Assembly (NCBI RefSeq): GCF_007673235.1
Contig: NZ_VDZH01000006.1
Location: 62,001 to 126,000, forward strand
From: Curtobacterium pusillum
GTDB lineage: Bacteria; Actinomycetota; Actinomycetes; Actinomycetales; Microbacteriaceae
Direction of reading: 5' to 3'
Length of the DNA: 64,000 nucleotides
Numbering within the stretch: the first letter of the stretch is position 1; the number at the start of each line of letters is the position of its first letter. Shown piece after piece: positions 57,204-64,000 of this stretch. Both the position numbers and the translations under genes were made by a program. A model generated the notes under the pieces. It was not told where the DNA came from. It made no database searches and was given only the letters and a program-made list of their open reading frames with translations.

Positions 57204-59000
57204 CTACTTCGACCACTTCCACTGGGCCGGGTGGAAGTTGGCGAGCGAGTCCTGGTCGAACCCGGTCAGCCCCTTCTTGACGACCGAGATCTGGTAGTCC
57301 GGGCTCGGCAGCCAGATCACGGGCAGGTCCTTCGCGACCGCGGCGCTGTAGTCCTGCACGGCGGTGGCGTCGGGCGAGGTGGTCGTCGCGTCGATGAGGG
57401 CGTCGACCTCCTTGTTGGAGTAGCTGCCGAAGTTCGCCGAACCACCGGTCGAGAACAGCGACTCACCGGTCGGGTAGGCCGGGAAGTACCAGCTGCCCGC
57501 GGTGCCGAAGAAGGACAGGTCCCACTTGCAGCTCGCCTCGTCGGACGTGCAGGTCGGGGTCTGCGACAGGACGCTCGACACCGGCGCGGTCTTGATGGTG
57601 AACCCGATGCCGGTCTTCGCGAGCGAGGACTGGATGGCACTCATCATGTTGTCGGTCACGGTCGAGCCGGACTGCGACAGCACCTGCATGGTGAACTTCG
57701 TGCCCTTCGCGACGCCGTCGCCGCACTGGCTGGCGGACGTGCCGGGGTCGGTGCAGACCATCGTGCCGCCCTGCTCCGACCAGCCGTGGCTGGTCAGCAG
57801 GTCCTTGGCCTTCGACGTGCTGAAGGGGTAGGGGTTGTCCTTCTGGACGCTCGACACGTAGTCGGACTCCTGCGCCTGCGGGATCGGCCCGTAGGTCGAC
57901 GTCGCGGTGCCGTTGAAGACGACCTTCGACAGCGACTTCTGGTCGATCGACATCTGCACGGCCTGGCGGGCGTACAGCTGCTTGAAGACGGCGCCCATCG
58001 TCGGGTTGTTGAAGTTGTACGGCATGTACGTGATCGCCCAACCGGTCCACGGTTCGACGGAGTAGCCCTTCGCCGTGAAGGACGACTTCTGGTCCATGTC
58101 GGTGGCGTTGATGTAGCCGTAGTCGACCTCGCCGGAGCGGACCGCGTTCACCTCGGCGTCGCTCGTGGTGAACGGCAGGAGGTTGACGGTCTTGATCGAG
58201 GGCTTCTCGCCGCCGTCGTACTTCGTGTTCGCCGTCAGGGTGACCTTGCCGGCCGTGGTGAACGCGCTCACGCCGTACGGGCCGGAGATCGTCTTCCACA
58301 GGTCGTCGCTGGCGTAGTCCGAGATCTTGCCGGCCGCGGTGTTGAGGTACTTCCACACCGCCTTCGCGCCGGCGGTGGTCTCGTCCGCGTTCCCGACCGA
58401 ACCGTTCGCGCTCGTCTTGTCCCAGGCGTGCTGGGGCAGCGGGATGATGTGGCTCAGCTGGTTGGCGAGCATCCAGTCGGAGTTGTACGCCTTGTCGAAC
58501 GTGATCGTGAAGTGCGTGTCGTCGACCGTCTTGAAGGAGGTCCAGTTGTCCGGGGCCTTGCCCTCGGAGTACGAGCCCCACTGGTCCTTGTTCGCCTTGA
58601 TCAGGTTGAACCAGAACGCGACGTCGCGGCTCGTGATCGGCTTGCCGTCGGACCAGTGCCGGTCACCGAGGGTGACCGTGGCGCTCTTCGAGTCGGACGC
58701 GAACGAGACGTCGGTGGCGACGGAGCCGGCCTTGTTCCACGCGATCTTGCCCGTGGAGCCGTCGTACGCGATGAGCGGCTCGTAGAGCGACTGTGCGATC
58801 GAGCCGTTGTTCGTGTTGAGGTGCGCCGCGGTGCCGATCGGGAGGATCCAGTTCGGGGTGAAATTGGCGGGCAGCGCGTAGTTGATCGCGTCGGAGTCCG
58901 AACCGGAGGAGGCGTTGCCGCCCCCGGAACATCCGGCGAGCAGGGCGCTCACAGCGATCGCAGCTCCGGTGAGGAGCGCCCAGCGACGGGGCTTGGACAT
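57204..59000 (-). CDS. ABC transporter substrate-binding lipoprotein (SBP_bac_5, DppA/OppA type)
   Basis: A 598-residue extracellular lipoprotein: signal peptide with lipobox LLAGC (Cys at about 24) and a mature family-5 binding fold ('SIAQSLYEPLIAYDGSTGKI', 'DVAFWFNLIKANK', 'FTITFDKAYNSDWMLANQLS', 'QAVQMSIDQKSLSKVVFNGT'). Family members bind oligopeptides but some bind oligosaccharides. It is the first gene of the ABC operon. The upstream 59069-59107 region carries inverted repeats likely bound by the divergent ROK repressor. The specific substrate is unknown. Confidence 0.92.
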   Translation of the reverse strand: MSKPRRWALLTGAAIAVSALLAGCSGGGNASSGSDSDAINYALPANFTPNWILPIGTAAHLNTNNGSIAQSLYEPLIAYDGSTGKIAWNKAGSVATDVSFASDSKSATVTLGDRHWSDGKPITSRDVAFWFNLIKANKDQWGSYSEGKAPDNWTSFKTVDDTHFTITFDKAYNSDWMLANQLSHIIPLPQHAWDKTSANGSVGNADETTAGAKAVWKYLNTAAGKISDYASDDLWKTISGPYGVSAFTTAGKVTLTANTKYDGGEKPSIKTVNLLPFTTSDAEVNAVRSGEVDYGYINATDMDQKSSFTAKGYSVEPWTGWAITYMPYNFNNPTMGAVFKQLYARQAVQMSIDQKSLSKVVFNGTATSTYGPIPQAQESDYVSSVQKDNPYPFSTSKAKDLLTSHGWSEQGGTMVCTDPGTSASQCGDGVAKGTKFTMQVLSQSGSTVTDNMMSAIQSSLAKTGIGFTIKTAPVSSVLSQTPTCTSDEASCKWDLSFFGTAGSWYFPAYPTGESLFSTGGSANFGSYSNKEVDALIDATTTSPDATAVQDYSAAVAKDLPVIWLPSPDYQISVVKKGLTGFDQDSLANFHPAQWKWSK

Positions 59001-59068
59001 GCGGTGTCTCCTTGTGCGAGGGACTTCGGGGAGGTTGGTGCACGGGTGCCGATCGGCACGCGGACAGT

Positions 59069-59107
59069 CAATGGCCAAACGCATTGGAAAAACAAACATC
59101 TCGATGT
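59069..59107. promoter_or_regulatory. Candidate ROK-repressor operators between the divergent operons
   Basis: CAATG (59069-59073) is mirrored by CATTG (59082-59086), and ACATC-TC-GATGT occupies 59096-59107. On the plus strand TTGGAA (59084-59089) and TAAAAA (59107-59112), 17 nt apart, could be the promoter of the repressor gene. Both dyads are AT-rich in an otherwise GC-rich sequence, as ROK/NagC sites often are. Confidence 0.5.
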
Positions 59108-59216
59108 AAAAACTGCGTTACTGCGGAACGGGCGAAAGGGTCGACCGCGCATTCCGCCCCCTAGGCTCGGCTTCGATCGGGGTTCCGATCGTGTTCCGCC
59201 CGGATTGGAGAAAGTC

Positions 59217-60401
59217 GTGCCGGACCTCAGCGCCCGTGTCCTCGAGCTCATCGCCTCCGGACAGGCCTCCAGTCGCACCGAGATCGCCGACCTGCTCGGT
59301 GCCGCTCCCTCGACCGTCTCGCACGTGGTGTCGCAGCTGCTGTCGCACGGGCTCCTGGCGGAGGAGGGCACCGACACCTCGACCGGCGGACGGCCCCGGA
59401 AGGTGCTCCGCATCGGCGGCGTCGACGAGTACGCGGTCGCCGCGGACGTCGGCGGCGGTCACGCGCGCATCGGCGTGGTGCTGCCGGGAGGCGCGCTCGA
59501 GTCGGTCGCGAACGTCCCGTTCGCGCTCTCCGAGGGGCCGACCGCAGGGCTGCAGCGCCTGGCCGGGTTGCTCGAGCGGCTCGCCGACGAGCGTGGTCGG
59601 GAGGGCCTCCGCGGCGTCGGCCTGAGCCTGCCCGGGCCCGTCGACGTCGAGGCAGGCGTGGTGGACCTGCCGAGCCGGATGCCGGGGTGGAACGGGTTCC
59701 CGGTGGCGTCCTGGCTCTCCGAGCGCTTCGGCCTGCCCGCGATCGTGGACAACGACGCGAACTGCATGGCCGCGGGCGAGCAGACCGTGCACGACCCCGC
59801 TCGACGCCAGACGATCACGATCAAGGCCGGGTCGGCGATCGGCGCCGGGATCGTCATCGACGGCCGGCTCTACCGCGGGTCGACGGGTGCGGCGGGGGAC
59901 ATCACGCACGTGCGGATCGACGCCGCGGGCGACACCCCGTGCTCGTGCGGCAACACCGGGTGCCTGGAGACCGTGGCGTCCGGGGCCGCCCTCGTCCGGA
60001 TCCTGTCGTCCGCCGGGGTCGACGTCACCTCGACCGCCGACGTGGTCCGGCTCGCGTCCGACGCGCACCCCGAGGCCACCCGTGCCGTGCGCCTGGCAGG
60101 CCGCTACCTGGGCGAGGTCCTCGCCGCCAACGTGAACTTCTTCAACCCGGACGCCGTCTACCTCGGCGGCATCCTGTCCACCCTCGACCCGTTCATCGCC
60201 GCCGTGCGGAGCCAGCTCTACGAGAGCTGCCACCCGCTCATGACGCAGCACCTCGCCATCGAGCCGGTGTCGCTCGGCGCCGACGCGGGCCTCGTCGGCG
60301 CCGGACAGTTCGCCCTGCAGCGCGGCCTCGCGGCGTCGCTCGAGCAACTGTCCGCCCCGATCCCGCAGTCCACCACCAGGAACAGGAGCGTCCGTGTCTG
60401 A
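59217..60401 (+). CDS. ROK-family transcriptional repressor
   Basis: A 394-residue NagC/XylR-like repressor: N-terminal winged helix ('SRTEIADLLGAAPSTVSHVV', residues about 17-36) fused to a ROK sugar-binding domain with 'IVDNDANCMAAGE' and the full zinc motif CSCGNTGCLE (about 240-249). It would release DNA when it binds a sugar or sugar phosphate. The GTG start has GGAG 6 nt upstream. It overlaps the M81 gene by 8 bp and diverges from the ABC operon, which it probably represses. The ROK domain implies a sugar-containing inducer. Confidence 0.88.
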   Translation: MPDLSARVLELIASGQASSRTEIADLLGAAPSTVSHVVSQLLSHGLLAEEGTDTSTGGRPRKVLRIGGVDEYAVAADVGGGHARIGVVLPGGALESVANVPFALSEGPTAGLQRLAGLLERLADERGREGLRGVGLSLPGPVDVEAGVVDLPSRMPGWNGFPVASWLSERFGLPAIVDNDANCMAAGEQTVHDPARRQTITIKAGSAIGAGIVIDGRLYRGSTGAAGDITHVRIDAAGDTPCSCGNTGCLETVASGAALVRILSSAGVDVTSTADVVRLASDAHPEATRAVRLAGRYLGEVLAANVNFFNPDAVYLGGILSTLDPFIAAVRSQLYESCHPLMTQHLAIEPVSLGADAGLVGAGQFALQRGLAASLEQLSAPIPQSTTRNRSVRV

Positions 60402-61932
60402 CCACGTCCCCGCAGCCCCCGCCACCCGCCGTCCGGTCATCGCGATCGCGGGCCTCGCCATCGAGACCTCGACGTTCACCCCGACCAGGACCCTCGCCCC
60501 GGCGTTCCACCCGGACCGCGGGGACGAGGTCGTTGGCCGGTACCCGTTCCTGGCCTCGATGGTCGCCGAGTTCCGCGGGGCGCTCATCGGCCACTCCCTG
60601 CCCGGCGGGATCGTGGCGCGGGAGGCGTACGAGGAGCTCGCCGACGAGATCGTGACCCGGCTGCAGGCGATCGTCGACGCCGAGCACGTGGACGGCCTCT
60701 GGTACGACATCCACGGCGCGATGGTCGTCGAGGGACTGGACGACGCCGAGACCGACCTGCTCGGCCGCATCCGCGCGGTGATCGGCCCCGACGTCATCGT
60801 GTCGGCGTCGATGGACCTGCACGGGAACGTCACGCGCGAGCTCGCCCACCAGGTCGACCTCGTCACCTGCTACCGGATGGCCCCGCACGAGGACGCCCTC
60901 GAGACGAAGGAGCGCGCCGTCCGGAACCTGGTCGACGTGCTCACCACCCGTCCGGTCGGGGCGCAGCGTCCTGTGAAGGCGTGGATCCCGATCCCCGTGC
61001 TCCTGCCCGGCGAGCAGACCTCCACCCGCATCGAGCCGGCGGCGTCGCTGTACGCGCAGGTGCCGCAGGTCGAAGCCACCGAGGGCGTCCTCGACGCCGC
61101 GATCTGGGTCGGCTACGCCTGGGCGGACCAGCCCCGCGACCGAGCGGTCACGGTCGTCACCGGCTGGGACCGGGCCACCGTCGCAGCCGGCGCCGAACGA
61201 CTGGCCCGCGCGTTCTGGGACGTCCGCGAGGACTTCGTGTTCGTGGCACCGACGGGCTCCTTCGACGAGTGCCTCGCCGCCGCGCTCGCACCGGGCGCCG
61301 CGCGGCCGTACTTCGTCTCCGACTCGGGCGACAACCCGACGGCCGGCGGGTCCGGCGACATGACGTGGGGGCTGACCCAGGTGCTGGCCGACCCGCGGTT
61401 CGCGGCAGCGGACGGCCCGACCGTGATCTACGCCAGTGTGCCCGGCGCCGAAGCGGTGGCCGCAGCCGTCGAGGCCGGGGTCGGCGCGACCGTCACCGTG
61501 ACCGCCGGTGCGACGGTCGACGCCGTCCACGCCGGACCGATCACGATGACCGGCCGGGTGCACGCGATCAAGCACGGCGACCGCGACGCCGAGACCGAGG
61601 TCGTGCTGCAGGTCGGCAGCGTGTTCGCGATCCTGACGAAGCTCCGGAAGCCGTACCACCACGAGCACGACTTCACCGACCTCGACCTCGCCCCGCGCGA
61701 GGCCGACGTCGTCATCGTGAAGATCGGGTACCTCGAGCCGGAGCTGTTCGACATGGCCGCCGACTGGATGCTCGCGCTCACCCCGGGTGGCGTGGACCAG
61801 GACCTCGAGCGGCTCGGGCACCACAGGATCGAACGCCCCCTGTTCCCCTACGATCGAGTGTTCCCCGAGGCACCGGACCTGACCGCCAGGATCATCCCGG
61901 CCTCGGACCAGCCACTCGGAGACCCTGCATGA
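60394..61932 (+). CDS. M81 family metallopeptidase (MlrC-like)
   Basis: A 512-residue member of the M81/MlrC family, named after microcystinase C, a Zn hydrolase of linear peptides. Marks: 'IAGLAIETSTFTPTRT' (residues 18-33), 'LWYDIHGAMVVEGLDDAE' with the metal Asp/His (about 103-120), 'SMDLHGNVT' (about 145), 'TCYRMAPHEDALET' (about 160-173) and 'SDSGDNPTAGGSGD' (about 309-322). No signal peptide, so cytoplasmic. AGGAG precedes the GTG, which overlaps the repressor gene. Next to the importer it likely cleaves the imported compound. Confidence 0.87.
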   Translation: MSDHVPAAPATRRPVIAIAGLAIETSTFTPTRTLAPAFHPDRGDEVVGRYPFLASMVAEFRGALIGHSLPGGIVAREAYEELADEIVTRLQAIVDAEHVDGLWYDIHGAMVVEGLDDAETDLLGRIRAVIGPDVIVSASMDLHGNVTRELAHQVDLVTCYRMAPHEDALETKERAVRNLVDVLTTRPVGAQRPVKAWIPIPVLLPGEQTSTRIEPAASLYAQVPQVEATEGVLDAAIWVGYAWADQPRDRAVTVVTGWDRATVAAGAERLARAFWDVREDFVFVAPTGSFDECLAAALAPGAARPYFVSDSGDNPTAGGSGDMTWGLTQVLADPRFAAADGPTVIYASVPGAEAVAAAVEAGVGATVTVTAGATVDAVHAGPITMTGRVHAIKHGDRDAETEVVLQVGSVFAILTKLRKPYHHEHDFTDLDLAPREADVVIVKIGYLEPELFDMAADWMLALTPGGVDQDLERLGHHRIERPLFPYDRVFPEAPDLTARIIPASDQPLGDPA

Positions 61933-62666
61933 GCACGACCGCCGCACTCGAGATCGCCGTCACCTCCCCTGCGGGCGCGATCGTCGCACGTGACGGTGGT
62001 GCCGACCGGGTCGAGCTCTGCGTCGGTCTCGAGCTCGGCGGCCTCACCCCGTCGCAGGCCCTCGTCGAGGCCGCCCACGAGACCGGCATCCCCGCACACG
62101 CCCTGGTCCGCAGCCGCCCCGGTGGCTTCGTCTACGACGACGACGAGATCGACCTCATGGTGCGCGAGGCCCGCGCGGTCCTCCGCTCGGGCGCGGCCGG
62201 TGTCGTCGTCGGTGCCCTCCGCCCGGACGGTTCGCTCGACGTCGACGTGCTCGCCCGGTTCGTGGACGCTGCACGGTCCGTCAGCGCCGCCGCCGAGGTC
62301 ACGCTGCACCGCGCGATCGACCACGCGGCGGACCCCGTCGCCGCCGTCGCGACGCTCGAGGGGCTCGGGTTCACCCGGGTCCTGACCTCCGGCGCATCCC
62401 CCACCGCGGTCGCCGGTGCAGCCACGATCACGCGCATGGTCGCCGCGGCCGGTGCCGTGCAGGTGATGGCCGGTGCCGGCGTCACCCCCGCGGACGTCCC
62501 CGCGCTCGTCGCGACCGGGGCCGCCGCCGTGCACCTGTCGGCGAAGCGTGCGGCGCCGGGCAGCGCACACGCCGGCGTCCCGATGGGCGGAGCCGACGAC
62601 GGCTCCGCGCACTTCCTGACCGACCTCGACGTCGTCCGAGCGGCCAGGGCAGCCCTCGACGCCTGA
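61929..62666 (+). CDS. cutC: CutC family protein
   Basis: A 245-residue TIM-barrel protein of the CutC family: 'LEIAVTSPAGAIVARDGGAD' at the start, 'RVELCVGLELGGLTPSQALV' (about 27-46), 'AEVTLHRAIDH' (about 120-130) and 'RVLTSGASPTAVAGA' (about 150-164). The historic copper-homeostasis role is doubtful; the conserved barrel and its place in sugar and peptide operons suggest an enzyme. Its ATG overlaps the M81 stop as ATGA, so the repressor, peptidase and CutC are co-translated. Confidence 0.9.
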   Translation: MSTTAALEIAVTSPAGAIVARDGGADRVELCVGLELGGLTPSQALVEAAHETGIPAHALVRSRPGGFVYDDDEIDLMVREARAVLRSGAAGVVVGALRPDGSLDVDVLARFVDAARSVSAAAEVTLHRAIDHAADPVAAVATLEGLGFTRVLTSGASPTAVAGAATITRMVAAAGAVQVMAGAGVTPADVPALVATGAAAVHLSAKRAAPGSAHAGVPMGGADDGSAHFLTDLDVVRAARAALDA

Positions 62667-62700
62667 CGCGACCACAACGCCCGACGCGACCACACGGACG

Positions 62701-62738
62701 ACTGGAGGCGCGGTGCCAGCCGGCACCGCGCCTCCAGT
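62701..62738. repeat. Stop-proximal dyad element between convergent genes
   Basis: ACTGGAGGCGCGGTGCC and its exact complement surround AGCC. It lies 34 nt from each of the two flanking stop codons (cutC at 62666 and the sugar-binding gene at 62773). GACGCGACCACA occurs twice just upstream (about 62665-62695). Confidence 0.85.
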
Positions 62739-62772
62739 CCGTTGACGGTCGCGTCACGCGACCGCAGCCGAC

Positions 62773-64000
62773 TCAGTCAGCCGCGTCCAGGACCGCCTGC
62801 GCCTTCTTCTCGGCGTTGGCGAGCGCGTCCTCCGGGCTCTCCTTCAGGAGCATCGCCTTCTCGAGCTCCTTCGACAGCGCCTCGCTGACCTCGCCGTAGG
62901 CGACGATCGACGGCCGCGACTTCGCGTAGGCGAGCTCGTCCGCGAACGCCTTGATCCGCGGGTTGTCCGCGAGGTGCTTCTTCCAGGTGGCGTCGTCGTT
63001 CGTCGCCGTGTTCGCGGGCAGCAACCCGGTCGCGATGTCCCACTTGGCCTCGACCTCGGGGCTCAGCCACCACTGCATGAAGTCCCACGACGCGTCCTTC
63101 TCGGCCTTCGAGCCGTCGAGCAGGTACGAGTTGTTCGTGCCGAGGTTCGCCGCGTTCTGCTCGATGCCGGGCAGGGCGAAGACGCCGACGTTCTCCTTGC
63201 CGAGTGCCTCGTCGAGCGTGCCGAGGTCGTACGCACCGGTGATCGCCATCGCCGCCTTCTTCGCGGTGAGCGCGGGCGTGCCACCGTTCGACGTCGACGT
63301 CATGAGCGACTGCGGGTAGGCGCTGCCGTCCTCGAGCATGTCGGTCCAGGACTTCAGGGCCTTCACGCCGGCGTCGCTGTTGAACTCGACCTTGGTGTTG
63401 TCCTCGTTCATGAACTCCCCGCCGGCGCTCCAGAGCATCGACTGGTAGGTGAACACGGGCCACTCACCGGTCCCGATCGGCAGGTACATGCCGTACTGCG
63501 TGGTGCCCTTGGTGAGTTTCTTCGCGTCCGCCTGCAGTTCCGCCCAGGTGGTCGGAGTGTCGGTGATCCCGGCCTCCTTGAACATCTGCTTGTTGTAGAC
63601 GACGGCGTAGTCGCCGATGTCCGTGGGGAGCGTGTACGTCTTGCCCTCGAACTTGCCGGTGGCGAGCATGCCCTCGGTGAAGCTCTTCGTGGTGATCGAC
63701 GAGTCGGAGTCGGACAGGTAGTCGTCGAGCGGGACGACCTTGCCGGTCTCGACGACCTGGCCGATCTTCTGCGGCGTGCTGTCGCCGAGCACCATGTTCG
63801 GTCCGGTGTCGTTCTTCAGCGCGTTGATGAGCTTCGCGTCGAACTGGTCGCTCTGGGCCGCGTACTGGGCGGTGACCTCGATCTTGTCCTGGGAGTCGTT
63901 GTACTCCTGGATGAGCTTCTTGGCCTCGGTGGCCTGGTCGCCCGTGTAGTTGTGCCAGACGGTGATCTGGGTCTTGCCGCCGGAGTCACCGCTGTTCCCG
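62773..64000 (-). CDS. ABC sugar-binding lipoprotein (cut at window edge)
   Basis: About 409 residues of a family-1 extracellular sugar-binding protein (MalE/UgpB type); the 5' end lies beyond the window. The first visible residues, 'GNSGDSGGKTQITVWHNYTG', are the typical glycine/serine-rich start just after a lipobox, so little is missing. Other marks: 'DTGPNMVLGDSTPQKIGQVV', 'YTLPTDIGDYAVVYNKQMFK' (about residue 125), 'AAMAITGAYDLGTL' and 'WDFMQWWLSPEVEAKW'. It would open or belong to a sugar ABC operon continuing to the right. It converges on cutC. Confidence 0.88.
   Translation of the reverse strand, partial: GNSGDSGGKTQITVWHNYTGDQATEAKKLIQEYNDSQDKIEVTAQYAAQSDQFDAKLINALKNDTGPNMVLGDSTPQKIGQVVETGKVVPLDDYLSDSDSSITTKSFTEGMLATGKFEGKTYTLPTDIGDYAVVYNKQMFKEAGITDTPTTWAELQADAKKLTKGTTQYGMYLPIGTGEWPVFTYQSMLWSAGGEFMNEDNTKVEFNSDAGVKALKSWTDMLEDGSAYPQSLMTSTSNGGTPALTAKKAAMAITGAYDLGTLDEALGKENVGVFALPGIEQNAANLGTNNSYLLDGSKAEKDASWDFMQWWLSPEVEAKWDIATGLLPANTATNDDATWKKHLADNPRIKAFADELAYAKSRPSIVAYGEVSEALSKELEKAMLLKESPEDALANAEKKAQAVLDAAD

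Overview
The window is high-GC, gene-dense bacterial chromosome. Its families point to an actinobacterium of the Microbacteriaceae, possibly Curtobacterium: Rpf/LysM secreted muralytic protein, two LytR-CpsA-Psr proteins, DUF4383, fused MrpA/B, and many MarR/GntR/ROK regulators. The genus is inference only, because there is no rRNA or other marker gene here. Both edges cut genes: a TetR-type regulator at the left and a sugar-binding lipoprotein at the right.

Layout. 1-7 kb: a TetR fragment, two unknown proteins, a stress-type SDR, and a four-gene minus-strand operon (HutC-type GntR, ADP-ribosylglycohydrolase, NCS1 permease, PfkB kinase) resembling the E. coli yegTUVW set. 7-11 kb: an exported protein, an EEP phosphodiesterase and an LCP cell-wall protein. 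10.5-16.4 kb: an apparent plant-polysaccharide/uronate locus (MHS-type transporter, FAD oxidoreductase, beta-helix glycosidase, IclR). 16.7-22 kb: GntR, MMPL exporter with divergent MarR, second LCP, Rpf. 22-26.6 kb: rlmC and a three-gene glycosyltransferase operon. 26.6-31.2 kb: SMP-30 lactonase, three tandem GntR regulators and two SDRs. 31.2-32.7 kb: MarR plus quinone oxidoreductase. 32.8-39.1 kb: a complete Mrp Na+/H+ antiporter operon. 39-45 kb: two MFS exporters, an aldo/keto-reductase-like protein with a degraded active site, SoxR and a divergent 52-aa protein, MarR, PAP2. 45-52.6 kb: poxB, pcp, SDR/XRE pair, DUF3800, Dabb protein, second stress SDR, small membrane proteins. 52.6-64 kb: a Dpp-like ABC system with ROK kinase, facing a ROK repressor, an M81 peptidase and CutC, then a sugar-binding protein.

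Two features cut across the window. First, a dyad-symmetric element built on TGGAGGC(A/G)CGGTG recurs about ten times, always beside a stop codon. Near-identical half copies also lie inside two coding regions, in interdomain linkers. Second, some twenty genes lack a ribosome-binding site and instead carry a TANNNT-like hexamer 6-7 nt before the start codon, the signature of leaderless transcripts. I used this to choose several starts. Within operons, stop and start codons commonly overlap as ATGA, GTGA or TGATG.
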